Below are positions 1 through 5,542 of a stretch of DNA of 7,759 bases, one piece after another. Origin of the DNA: Candidatus Pacearchaeota archaeon (GTDB taxonomy: Archaea; Nanobdellota; Nanobdellia; Pacearchaeales; GW2011-AR1); the NCBI GenBank assembly GCA_017609045.1, contig JAFCES010000020.1, positions 1-7,759 on the forward strand. Reading direction: 5' to 3'. The notes beneath the pieces are model-generated. The model saw only the letters and a program-made list of their open reading frames with translations. It did no database searches and had not been told where the DNA came from. The translations under genes were made by a program, and so were the position numbers. Each line of letters begins with the position of its first letter. Positions within the stretch are counted from its first letter, which is position 1.

Positions 1-33
1 AAGTGGCGAGTGTTGAAGAGTAGTGAAGAATAA

Positions 34-330
34 TTATGCCACAACTTTTTTCTTAGGCATAATTATTTCGTCAAAAAGCTCAATTAATTTTCTCACAAAA
101 CCATTGTCTATATTTAATTTGTATAATTTAGCGTTTCCTATCTGTCTCGTTGGCATTATAATTTTAGTTTTTAATAAATCATCAAAAATTCTAAATAAAG
201 TTGTCCTTCCTATCTCAGCTCCTTCTGCTATATCACTTATACTGTAATCTAACTCTCTTCCTTCTATTAAAAACTCCAAGACTCTTATTTTTGGGGTATC
301 TCCTAAAGCTTTTCTAAATAAAGTTTCCAT
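34..330 (-). CDS. Small winged helix-turn-helix transcriptional regulator
   Basis: A 98-residue protein that reads as a single winged helix-turn-helix DNA-binding domain, common among small archaeal regulators. After a short N-terminal helix (METLFRKALGDTPKIRVLEFL), residues 29-55 give the HTH: a first helix around SISDIAEGAE and a recognition helix around GRTTLFRIFDDLLK. The wing follows as KIIMPTRQIGNAKLYKLN (about 56-73), then a C-terminal helix (VRKLIELFDEI) that could dimerise, and a basic end (PKKKVVA). No ligand domain or metal-binding cysteines are visible, so the signal it senses is unknown. The ATG is preceded by a TATA box 26-30 nt upstream, and an inverted-repeat array abuts that TATA box, which suggests self-repression (inference). 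The fold is confident and the target is not. Confidence 0.85.
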   Translation of the reverse strand: METLFRKALGDTPKIRVLEFLIEGRELDYSISDIAEGAEIGRTTLFRIFDDLLKTKIIMPTRQIGNAKLYKLNIDNGFVRKLIELFDEIIMPKKKVVA

Positions 331-355
331 ATTTACAATAAAAGAACGAACTAAG

Positions 356-363
356 TTTATAAA
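356..363 (-). promoter_or_regulatory. TATA box of the winged-helix regulator gene
   Basis: The minus strand reads TTTATAAA. Its centre is about 29 nt upstream of the A of the ATG (330), so the transcript would start at or within a few bases of the start codon (leaderless or nearly so). The first two bases of the operator-like array (362-391) overlap this box and fill the position of the upstream TFB-recognition element. Confidence 0.65.
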
Positions 364-391
364 TGTTCCTGTTTTGGAACATTAGCGTTCC
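362..391. promoter_or_regulatory. Operator-like array of three phased GTTCC half-sites
   Basis: AATGTTCC (362-369) and GGAACATT (376-383) form a perfect 8-bp inverted repeat around a 6-bp spacer. A third half-site, GTTCC (387-391), follows. The three 5-bp cores (365-369, 376-380, 387-391) alternate in orientation, with centres exactly 11 bp apart, so they lie on about the same face of the helix. The array sits between two divergent genes and touches the TATA box of the regulator gene. Binding by the adjacent winged-helix protein is inferred from position only. Confidence 0.6.
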
Positions 392-407
392 ATAACAATC
401 AAAAGGC

Positions 408-415
408 TTTAATAT
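408..415 (+). promoter_or_regulatory. TATA-like element for the gene at 436
   Basis: TTTAATAT is preceded by AAAAGGC, similar to the AAAAGCT found before other TATA boxes in this window. Its centre is about 25 nt upstream of the ATG at 436, which fits leaderless transcription. A second AT-rich stretch, TATAATTTA (424-432), is about 29 nt before the in-frame ATG at 457 and would instead support that later start. Confidence 0.45.
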
Positions 416-435
416 CGCTAGAGCTATAATTTATT

Positions 436-696
436 ATGGACTTAAAAAAAGCTATTATGAAAAGATTTCTCAGAAAACTCCTTAATCTAAATATCTGGGG
501 AGGCAGACATACACATCTTAAAAATCTGCAGAAATCATTGCCTTCACATTTGAGAGGAAGTAAAGAAGCTAAGAAAGCTATAAAAGAACTATTAAAAAGA
601 GAGTTTATAATTATAAAACCTTCAACTGGAGAAAAACACGTTTCTCTCAACAGTCATAAACAAAAAGAAATTTATGATTTTTTACAGGAAAAATAA
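436..696 (+). CDS. Small basic archaeal protein, possibly winged-helix-like, function unknown
   Basis: An 86-residue basic protein. I do not recognise a named family with certainty. It has the look of a conserved archaeal small protein. A basic start (residues 1-18) precedes a WGGRHTH segment (about 21-27), then LPSHLRG (35-41), a helix KEAKKAIKELLKREF (43-57), a beta-like stretch FIIIKPSTGEKHVSLN (57-72) and a final helix HKQKEIYDFLQ. The helix-then-strand-hairpin ending resembles the second half of a winged helix, with GEKHVSLN as the wing. An alternative start is the ATG at 457 (MKRFLRKLL). It is divergent from the winged-helix regulator and could share the operator array at 362-391. Confidence 0.7.
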   Translation: MDLKKAIMKRFLRKLLNLNIWGGRHTHLKNLQKSLPSHLRGSKEAKKAIKELLKREFIIIKPSTGEKHVSLNSHKQKEIYDFLQEK

Positions 697-725
697 GGAA
701 TTTTGAAGCGAGCTCACAAAACTAA

Positions 726-787
726 ATTATCTCAACTCAATTATCTCATCCTAATAATTTAATTAAGATAATACTTGATTAGATAAT
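726..787. repeat. Four-copy ATTATCT repeat, arranged symmetrically
   Basis: ATTATCT occurs at 726-732 and 740-746, and its reverse complement AGATAAT at 766-772 and 781-787. The inner and outer pairs share nearly the same centre (about 756). The inner pair can form a 7-bp stem, and TAAT/ATTA (752-755/762-765) can close a small inner stem. ACTCAAT is also repeated directly (735-741 and 792-798). The block lies between two converging genes (stops at 696 and 819). It could be a shared 3' structure or a protein-binding site. No T-run terminator is visible. Confidence 0.45.
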
Positions 788-818
788 CTCTACTCAATCT
801 CTGGCTCGTTATTTCTTC

Positions 819-2033
819 TTATTTTGTCTCGCCAGTGATTTCGCCATAACCAATCAATCTCCAGTGCCCTTCTATGTTCCTGGCAATTCCCACAGTATCT
901 CCTTTAAAACCTACTATGGGAATTCTTAAATTTAAGTCAGCTTCTTTCCCAGAAAGTTTAGTAACCGTTCCGATAGTAATAGAGGTATTTACACTCAACA
1001 AAAGTAACTCTTGAGTCTTAATATTCTCTACTTTCTGATGTCCCTGAAGGCCAAATACTTCTTTGAATAACTCAAACTTAATTTTAACTTTATCTGAAAG
1101 TTCAGGCAACTTTCCGACTTTACCAACAACACAGCCAGCTAAACTATCTGCCTTACTTAAAACAGGATCAAGCTCAGTTTCTAAAGCTAAAGAACCACCA
1201 GGCTCTGCAATCTTAACTTTATACTTTCCTTTGAATATATTTTTTATTTTTGTTTTTAGTGTACTGTAAAGCAGCTGATTTTCTTTTTTTTCAGTCAGGC
1301 CGGGTTTAATCTCAATCTCATCACCCTCTCTCAAAATGCCTTTTTTTAATGCACCCCCTAAAACTCCTCCCCTTAGCTCTTGTATTTTTGTTCCTGGCCT
1401 ATTTACATCAAAACTCCTCGCTACAATAAAACAGGGAGCCTCTTTTACGTTTCTTTCTGGAACTTTTATTTTTACAAGAGCTTCTAAAACTTTATCTATA
1501 TTAACACCCTGTTGAGCTGAAACAGGAATAATTTCAGCTTTTTCAGCTATCGTATCCTTTACAAACTCTTTAATCTCCTTATAACTTTTCAAAGCCTCCT
1601 CTTTATCAACAAGGTCAATTTTATTTTGAACTATTATAATTTCTTTGATGTTTTTAACTTGTAAAGCCATTAAATGTTCTCTCGTCTGTGGTTTAATTCC
1701 CTCATTAGCAGCTATTACTAAGATAGCAGCATCTATCATAGCTGCTCCAGATAACATAGTAGCCATCAGCATCTCATGTCCAGGAGCATCAACAAAACTT
1801 ACATATCTAACTGTATCTCCCTCTTCAATATTATACCCTTCCTTATTTTTTCTGATTATAACATCAGCATATCCCAACTTTATAGTAATGCCTCTTTTCA
1901 ATTCCTCACTATGGGTGTCAGTCCATTTTCCTGTAAGTCTTTGTAGCAAAGTGGTTTTGCCGTGGTCAATATGTCCTACTATTCCTACATTTAAACTTTC
2001 TACTTTCTCTACATCTTCATCCTTACTTGACAT
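819..2033 (-). CDS. eif2g: Translation initiation factor aIF2, gamma subunit
   Basis: GTPase core subunit of aIF2, which delivers initiator Met-tRNA to the small ribosomal subunit. All G motifs are present: G1 GHIDHGKT (20-27), G2 RGITI with Thr50, G3 DAPGH (82-86), G4 NKID (137-140), G5 SAQ (172-174). Domain II follows (about 200-300, with ARSFDVNRPGT and a glycine-rich RGGVLGG segment typical of gamma subunits), then domain III to the end. At 404 residues it is close to full length. The four-cysteine zinc knuckle seen in many aIF2-gamma proteins between G2 and G3 is absent: residues 52-81 contain no Cys. The ATG has a TATA box 21-30 nt upstream and is 30 nt beyond the stop of the RsbW-like gene. 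It is the last minus-strand gene of the cluster. Identity is very secure. Confidence 0.97.
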   Translation of the reverse strand: MSSKDEDVEKVESLNVGIVGHIDHGKTTLLQRLTGKWTDTHSEELKRGITIKLGYADVIIRKNKEGYNIEEGDTVRYVSFVDAPGHEMLMATMLSGAAMIDAAILVIAANEGIKPQTREHLMALQVKNIKEIIIVQNKIDLVDKEEALKSYKEIKEFVKDTIAEKAEIIPVSAQQGVNIDKVLEALVKIKVPERNVKEAPCFIVARSFDVNRPGTKIQELRGGVLGGALKKGILREGDEIEIKPGLTEKKENQLLYSTLKTKIKNIFKGKYKVKIAEPGGSLALETELDPVLSKADSLAGCVVGKVGKLPELSDKVKIKFELFKEVFGLQGHQKVENIKTQELLLLSVNTSITIGTVTKLSGKEADLNLRIPIVGFKGDTVGIARNIEGHWRLIGYGEITGETK

Positions 2034-2053
2034 GAGAATTAGAAATAGACTTG

Positions 2054-2063
2054 TTTTTTAAAT
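2054..2063 (-). promoter_or_regulatory. TATA box of the aIF2-gamma gene
   Basis: The minus strand reads ATTTAAAAAA, directly after the stop codon of the RsbW-like gene (2064-2066) and centred about 25 nt before the A of the ATG at 2033. aIF2-gamma could therefore be transcribed separately as a leaderless message. No ribosome binding site is seen before this ATG. Confidence 0.5.
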
Positions 2064-2495
2064 CTATTCATCTCTACTCAAATACTTAACAAGAGTTACT
2101 TGGTTCCCTTTTTCATTATACTTCACTTCATCCACATAAACTCTCATTAAGAGTATGCCTCTACCATGATCTGATTCTAAATTTTCTTCAGCGGTAGGGT
2201 CTGGAATAGCATCTAAATCAAATCCTCTACCCTCATCTTCTACTGTTATTCTTATACAATAATCACCAAGAGTATAATTAACTATTACTGTTTTATTTGG
2301 ATTTGACTTATTTCCGTGTTTTATAGCATTAACAACAGCCTCTTCTAAAGCTAATTTTACAGAAAATAAAATATCCTCATCAGAACACATCTTCTCTAAA
2401 TCTTCAATAATCTCTCTCTCAATTTTTTCTTTAGATCCTGGAGTACTTCTTACTTTTATTTCTCTTGTTGCCCCTCCCAGAGTCTTTTCTTCCAT
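2064..2495 (-). CDS. RsbW/SpoIIAB-type ATP-binding protein (anti-sigma factor-like histidine-kinase fold)
   Basis: A 143-residue protein with the GHKL ATP-binding fold of bacterial anti-sigma factor kinases such as RsbW and SpoIIAB. The N box is EEAVVNAIKHGN (51-62), with the metal-binding Asn56. The G1 box is DEGRGF (87-92) and the G2 box HGRGI (110-114). The PDPTAEENL stretch before G2 and the LLMRVYVDEVKYNE stretch after it match what I recall of bacterial members. Bacterial relatives bind or phosphorylate STAS anti-anti-sigma proteins and hold sigma factors. Archaea have no sigma factors, and no STAS gene is in this window, so the partner is unknown. It lies between S24e and aIF2-gamma, 73 nt after S24e, with its own TATA-like element. 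Transfer from bacteria is likely (inference). The fold is secure and the role is open. Confidence 0.9.
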   Translation of the reverse strand: MEEKTLGGATREIKVRSTPGSKEKIEREIIEDLEKMCSDEDILFSVKLALEEAVVNAIKHGNKSNPNKTVIVNYTLGDYCIRITVEDEGRGFDLDAIPDPTAEENLESDHGRGILLMRVYVDEVKYNEKGNQVTLVKYLSRDE

Positions 2496-2516
2496 AGCCA
2501 GAATTAGAAGCCCAAG

Positions 2517-2526
2517 TATTAATATT
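2517..2526 (-). promoter_or_regulatory. TATA-like element of the RsbW-type gene
   Basis: The minus strand reads AATATTAATA, centred about 26 nt before the A of the ATG at 2495. The sequence is less consensus-like than other boxes here, but the distance matches them. The 73-nt gap to S24e gives room for an independent promoter. Confidence 0.4.
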
Positions 2527-2568
2527 TTTCCATAGAAAAATCACTACATTGTTTCAATAAAAATAAAT

Positions 2569-2907
2569 TTATTTTTCTTCTGCTTTCTTCTCCTCTTTCT
2601 TATCTTCTGGCTTTTCTTCTTTTGTTTGTTCTGCCTTTTCCTCCTCTTTTTTCTCCTCTTCTTTTTTCTTAGGTTCGAATCTTTCTTTATCTTCCTTAGT
2701 TTTATAAATAAAAGCAGAAATCAAAAAAGTATTTCTTCCAAACTTTCCCTTTACTTGTTTTATAACTATATTTTCTTTATCTGCCTTAAACTCTTGAGAG
2801 ATCATATTAGTGGCCTGCTCATAGCTTGGATTTTTTTCAGCTTCCACTACAACTCTCATTTCCCTTCTATTCATAAGAAAATTTTCTTTATCTTCCAGAA
2901 TTTGCAT
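2569..2907 (-). CDS. rps24e: Small-subunit ribosomal protein S24e
   Basis: S24e is a structural protein of the archaeal and eukaryotic small ribosomal subunit. The start MQILEDKENFLMNRREM matches the family's N-terminal signature (an E-K-E-N then L-NRRE pattern). It is followed by the PSYEQATNMI helix, KADKENIVIKQV and KGKFGRNTFLISAFIY, the conserved FGR region. The S24e core ends near residue 78. Residues 80-112 form an almost pure Lys/Glu tail (with KAEQTKEEKPEDKK), which makes the protein somewhat longer than the roughly 100 residues usual in archaea. The gene starts 9 nt after the spt4 stop, so it is very likely co-transcribed with rpb7 and spt4. No S27ae gene follows, although it is the usual next gene in many archaea. 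Confidence 0.95.
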   Translation of the reverse strand: MQILEDKENFLMNRREMRVVVEAEKNPSYEQATNMISQEFKADKENIVIKQVKGKFGRNTFLISAFIYKTKEDKERFEPKKKEEEKKEEEKAEQTKEEKPEDKKEEKKAEEK

Positions 2908-2916
2908 CTTATCAGC

Positions 2917-3105
2917 TTATTTTGATTTAATAGCATAGGTTCCTTTTTTCTTTATTCCTACTTTTTTAGCTATCTCAGATTTCTCCTCATCAAGAATTAT
3001 CACTCTCCCCTTTACCTCTTCACTATATTCCTGACTGCCACAACCCGGACATCTATCTCCTTCATATATCAAATTACATTGTTTGCATACTTTTTCTTTA
3101 GTCAT
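2917..3105 (-). CDS. spt4: Transcription elongation factor Spt4 (RpoE2)
   Basis: Spt4 is a small zinc protein that pairs with Spt5 on RNA polymerase to support elongation. The 62 residues show the zinc site C7-x2-C10 and C19-x2-C22 (VCKQCNLIYEGDRCPGCG). The family ending follows: a GRVIILDEEKSEIAKKVGI stretch, then KGTYAIK. Length is as expected. The ATG overlaps the stop of rpb7 as ATGA (3102-3105), indicating translational coupling, and S24e follows 9 nt later. The pairing with Rpb7 is the classic archaeal rpoE1-rpoE2 arrangement. Confidence 0.96.
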   Translation of the reverse strand: MTKEKVCKQCNLIYEGDRCPGCGSQEYSEEVKGRVIILDEEKSEIAKKVGIKKKGTYAIKSK

Positions 3106-3725
3106 TTTTTCTTTTTTCCTTCCTTAGTTTTCTTCTCTTTTTCTTCTGCTTCTTTTTCAGCTTTTTCAGCAGCTTTCTCAGCCTGTTTAGCCTTTCTTTT
3201 TTCATCTTTAATCCACTCTAACTTTCCTAAACCAGGCTGTCTCATAGTTAAGCCTATTTTGGGCTCATCTGCCTTAAAACTGATAGCCACTATTCTAGCT
3301 AAACAAGCGTCATTCTTTTTCAAGCTTTTCTTACTTGACTTTCCCATAAGTGTATTTGATTTAGAAAAAGAGACATAGTCTTCCATGGTCTGGCTTATAT
3401 GTATCATTCCCTGCATCACTCCAAGATTCATAAAAGCTCCGAAATTAGTTATCTCGCTTATTGTGCCATATACAAGCTCCTGCATCTCAGGTTTCCATAC
3501 AAGCAGCTTAAACTCGCTTTTATAATAAGCTGCCCCATCTCCCGGTATAATTATTCCTTCTCCCACTTCTAACACGTCAACTACCCCTACTACTTTCCCT
3601 AATTCCTTACTCACATATTCTGCATATGTCTCTTTTAATTGCTGCTTAACAGCATCAAGAGTAGCTAAACCAAAAAGTCTTGGTTCCACTCTCACATAGT
3701 CTTCAATTTCAGCTAAATAGAACAT
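3102..3725 (-). CDS. rpoE1: DNA-directed RNA polymerase subunit Rpb7 (RpoE1, stalk subunit)
   Basis: Rpb7 is the larger subunit of the RNA polymerase stalk, which with Rpb4 binds emerging RNA and aids open-complex formation. The N-terminal tip domain (1-80) starts MFYLAEIEDYVRVEP and includes GEGIIIPGDGAAYYKSEFKLLVWKP. The S1 RNA-binding domain (about 82-162) carries GTISEITNFGAFMNLG and GMIHISQ and ends KIGLTMRQPGLGKLEWI. Residues 173-207 are a Lys/Glu/Ala-rich tail (EKRKAKQAEKAAEKAEK and onward), longer than usual and helix-prone. A TATA box lies 23-32 nt before the ATG, so this gene probably begins its own transcript, 53 nt after the PIN gene. It overlaps spt4 by four bases. Identity is secure. 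Confidence 0.96.
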   Translation of the reverse strand: MFYLAEIEDYVRVEPRLFGLATLDAVKQQLKETYAEYVSKELGKVVGVVDVLEVGEGIIIPGDGAAYYKSEFKLLVWKPEMQELVYGTISEITNFGAFMNLGVMQGMIHISQTMEDYVSFSKSNTLMGKSSKKSLKKNDACLARIVAISFKADEPKIGLTMRQPGLGKLEWIKDEKRKAKQAEKAAEKAEKEAEEKEKKTKEGKKKK

Positions 3726-3747
3726 TGCAAAAATAAAAGAGAAAAAG

Positions 3748-3757
3748 TATTTTTAAA
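3748..3757 (-). promoter_or_regulatory. TATA box of the rpb7-spt4-S24e transcript
   Basis: The minus strand reads TTTAAAAATA, preceded directly by AAGC, and is centred about 27 nt before the A of the ATG at 3725. It lies in the 53-nt gap after the PIN gene. It predicts a leaderless transcript starting at rpb7. Confidence 0.6.
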
Positions 3758-3778
3758 GCTTACCTTTTTCCTATTTTA

Positions 3779-4150
3779 TCAATCAAAAACCAGTTTTTTC
3801 CTTGCTCTTAGAGTTAATATCCTTGTCTTGCCTTTTAACTTCTTTTTTAGTTCTTTGTCGAGGGTAGCCACTATAATCTTTTCTTTATCTTGAACATACT
3901 TGACAATTCCTGCATCAACAAATTTTTTTTCCAACTTTATAATCTTGAAATTGCCCTTGTTTTCTTGAATAATGTCTAGAGCAAGTTTTGCAACCTCTCG
4001 TTCTTTCCTTTTACCTTTCTCAGCTTTTTTCCTTAACTCATCGATAACCTGCAAAGGCAAAACTAGATTCCCAAATTGTTCAGCTTGCAAAAAATCAATT
4101 TTTTCTTTCAAGCAAGAAAGTATAAAATTGGTATCTAGTAAGACTTCCAT
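3779..4150 (-). CDS. PIN-domain protein, Fcf1/VapC9-like (putative rRNA-processing nuclease)
   Basis: A 123-residue single PIN domain. The expected acidic residues are present: D6 in VLLDTNFIL, E38 in LPLQVIDELRK, D79 in FVDAGIVKYV and D98 in IIVATLDKELKKKLKG. A basic C-terminus (RARKKLVF) follows. The FVDAGIVKYV...IVATLDKELK pattern is typical of the archaeal PIN proteins that resemble eukaryotic Fcf1/Utp24. From memory, such a gene travels with rpoE1, spt4, S24e and aIF2-gamma in many archaea, which favours a housekeeping role in RNA processing over a toxin role. It has no adjacent antitoxin gene on its strand. The ATG lies about 27 nt from a TATA box shared with the divergent plus-strand pair. 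Confidence 0.9.
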   Translation of the reverse strand: MEVLLDTNFILSCLKEKIDFLQAEQFGNLVLPLQVIDELRKKAEKGKRKEREVAKLALDIIQENKGNFKIIKLEKKFVDAGIVKYVQDKEKIIVATLDKELKKKLKGKTRILTLRARKKLVFD

Positions 4151-4171
4151 TCTTAAAATAATAAAAACAAA

Positions 4172-4181
4172 CTTTTAAATA
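4172..4181. promoter_or_regulatory. Near-symmetrical TATA box serving both divergent units
   Basis: The plus strand reads CTTTTAAATA and the minus strand TATTTAAAAG. For the PIN gene (ATG at 4150) the centre is about 27 nt upstream, predicting a leaderless message. For the plus-strand pair the same spacing puts transcription start near 4203, giving a leader of about 12 nt before the ATG at 4216. This is the only TATA-like sequence in the 65-nt gap, so the two units probably compete for it or share it. Confidence 0.6.
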
Positions 4182-4215
4182 TTCTGTTTTGCTTTTTCTC
4201 TTTATTAAAAAAGAG

Positions 4216-4788
4216 ATGCATGAAATGCAAGAACCTAAACATATTCTGAAAGTTTTAGAAGGAACAAAAGAAGCTGTCAAAGAACAAGATACTATTAAAT
4301 TAAAAAAATTATCAAACCAAACCATTCACTCAGCTTCTATAAATCAAGATGCAGACAGCATTATGATAGCTGTAATCATTTACTCTTTAGGTAAGATATT
4401 AGAAAGAACCAACTATAAAGAGTATCCAGCCTGGAAAAAATTCTTCAGCCATTTCCTCAGACACATAGATAATGCAATTTTTGCTTTAAAACAAAATAAA
4501 GAGGAGAAATTCCGCAAAGAATTAGAAAAAATAAGAACAGAAATCTCTTCACTTTCTGGAAGTTTCAAAAGACATATAAGGGATGTTTTTAAAAAGGCAA
4601 GGATAAACAAAGCTTCCAGAATTTATGAACATGGGATAAGCATGGAAAAAACAGCTCGTCTTCTTGGAATTACAGTCTGGGAGCTGGCAGAATATGCGGG
4701 ACAGACAGGCATATCAGATGTAAACTTAAATATCACTCTTCCTATCAAAACAAGAATTAAAATTGCCATGGACTTTTTTGAAAAATGA
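4216..4788 (+). CDS. Helical protein with C-terminal HTH-like segment, coupled to a PIN-like nuclease (antitoxin-like)
   Basis: A 190-residue protein of unrecognised name. The N-terminal two thirds are helical and charged, with SASINQDADSIMIAVIIYSLGKILE followed by WKKFFSHFLRHIDNAIFALKQ. Residues 140-165 (GISMEKTARLLGITVWELAEY and onward) look like a helix-turn-helix, with the small-residue turn LLGIT found in UPF0175-type and other antitoxins. The end TLPIKTRIKIAMDFFEK is strand/helix-like. The stop overlaps the start of the PIN-like gene (ATGA, 4785-4788), which implies paired production. The ATG at 4216 (MHEMQEPKHILKV) is preferred to the TTG at 4189, because that earlier start would lie upstream of the predicted transcription start. 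An antitoxin or regulator role is inferred from context only. Confidence 0.85.
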   Translation: MHEMQEPKHILKVLEGTKEAVKEQDTIKLKKLSNQTIHSASINQDADSIMIAVIIYSLGKILERTNYKEYPAWKKFFSHFLRHIDNAIFALKQNKEEKFRKELEKIRTEISSLSGSFKRHIRDVFKKARINKASRIYEHGISMEKTARLLGITVWELAEYAGQTGISDVNLNITLPIKTRIKIAMDFFEK

Positions 4789-5471
4789 TAAAAACAAAAG
4801 CCTTAATTTTTGATTCCTCCTCATTAATCACTCTAAGCATGAACTGCCTTACCTCTCTGCTAACAGAATTAAAAAAGAGTTTTAGAGGAAAATTTATCAT
4901 CCCAAAATCAGTAAAATATGAAACAATAGACAGACCATTAGGAATTAAAAAATTTGAGTTGGGAGCTTTAAGGCTAAACCTGCTTTTAAAAAATAAGGTT
5001 ATAGAAACTCCTTCCTCTATCAAAATACACGAAGAAGAGTTGAAAGAGAAAACAAGAGAAATTCTCAATATAACAAACAAATCTTTTTTTGCAAGAAAAG
5101 AATTCATGGAAATAATACATAAAGGAGAAGCTGAGTGTCTTTCCCTTTCTTTATTAGCAAAAGAAAAAGGTATAGAAAATGCTTTGGTAATAGATGAAAG
5201 AACCACAAGAATGTTAGTGGAAAATCCAGAAAATTTAAGAAGACTTTTTGAAAATAAGCTGCATACAAAAGTCAAACTGGAACAAAATCTCCTGTTCTTG
5301 AAGGACATAAAGTTTATTCGTTCTTCTGAACTAGTGTACATAGCTTATAAGAAAGGACTCGTCAAGCTGAAGGGAGAAAATATTTTAGATGCTCTTCTCT
5401 ATGCAGTAAAATATAAAGGCTGTTCAATCTCAAGACAGGAAATCGAAGAAGCCAAAAGATTAAAGATTTAA
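4785..5471 (+). CDS. PIN-like putative nuclease (DUF3368-like), second gene of a coupled pair
   Basis: A 228-residue protein with PIN-fold signatures: D10 in ALIFDSSSLITL, E46 in FIIPKSVKYE, the GEAE motif (114-117) in HKGEAECLSLSLLAKEKG, and D137-E138 in NALVIDERTTRML. These match the acidic metal-binding positions of PIN nucleases, and the GEAE plus VIDE pattern is typical of the DUF3368-like branch. The protein is longer than a lone PIN domain: residues 50-110 hold a helical insertion and 160-228 a C-terminal helical part (GENILDALLYAVKYKG, then RQEIEEAKRLKI). It overlaps the upstream HTH-like gene by four bases. RNA cleavage is plausible from the family. Whether it is a toxin or a housekeeping RNase cannot be told from the sequence. 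Confidence 0.87.
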   Translation: MIKTKALIFDSSSLITLSMNCLTSLLTELKKSFRGKFIIPKSVKYETIDRPLGIKKFELGALRLNLLLKNKVIETPSSIKIHEEELKEKTREILNITNKSFFARKEFMEIIHKGEAECLSLSLLAKEKGIENALVIDERTTRMLVENPENLRRLFENKLHTKVKLEQNLLFLKDIKFIRSSELVYIAYKKGLVKLKGENILDALLYAVKYKGCSISRQEIEEAKRLKI

Positions 5472-5511
5472 TTTCCCCCAGTCTTTTACTTCGGGAGAAC
5501 AATCAAAAAGC

Positions 5512-5521
5512 TATTTAAATA
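5512..5521 (+). promoter_or_regulatory. TATA box of tRNA-Trp
   Basis: TATTTAAATA, centred about 26 nt before the first base of the mature tRNA (5543), so transcription probably starts at or very near the tRNA 5' end. It is preceded by TCAAAAAGC (5503-5511), the same upstream element as in the promoter at 5671-5691. Confidence 0.75.
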
Positions 5522-5542
5522 CTTTTTTCTTCAGCTTAAATA

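Noticed and set aside
801..835. CTGGC/GCCAG hairpin as a terminator for aIF2-gamma
   Set aside because: The stem is only 5 bp with a 25-nt loop containing the stop codon, and no T-run follows on the minus strand.
1645..2061. Plus-strand open frame opposite aIF2-gamma
   Set aside because: It is antisense to the G-domain coding sequence of a certain gene; the translation has no family features and no promoter.
4189..4215. TTG start adding nine residues to the HTH-like protein
   Set aside because: It lies upstream of the start predicted from the TATA box at 4172-4181, and the ATG at 4216 gives a natural N-terminus.
4757..5341. Long minus-strand open frame opposite the PIN-like gene
   Set aside because: It is the shadow of a convincing PIN-like coding frame; its Ser/Phe-rich composition is typical of antisense reading of AT-rich genes.
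5472..5502. Rho-independent-like terminator after the PIN-like gene
   Set aside because: CCC/GGG complementarity is short, with a wide loop, and the T stretch is inside the loop and not after the stem.
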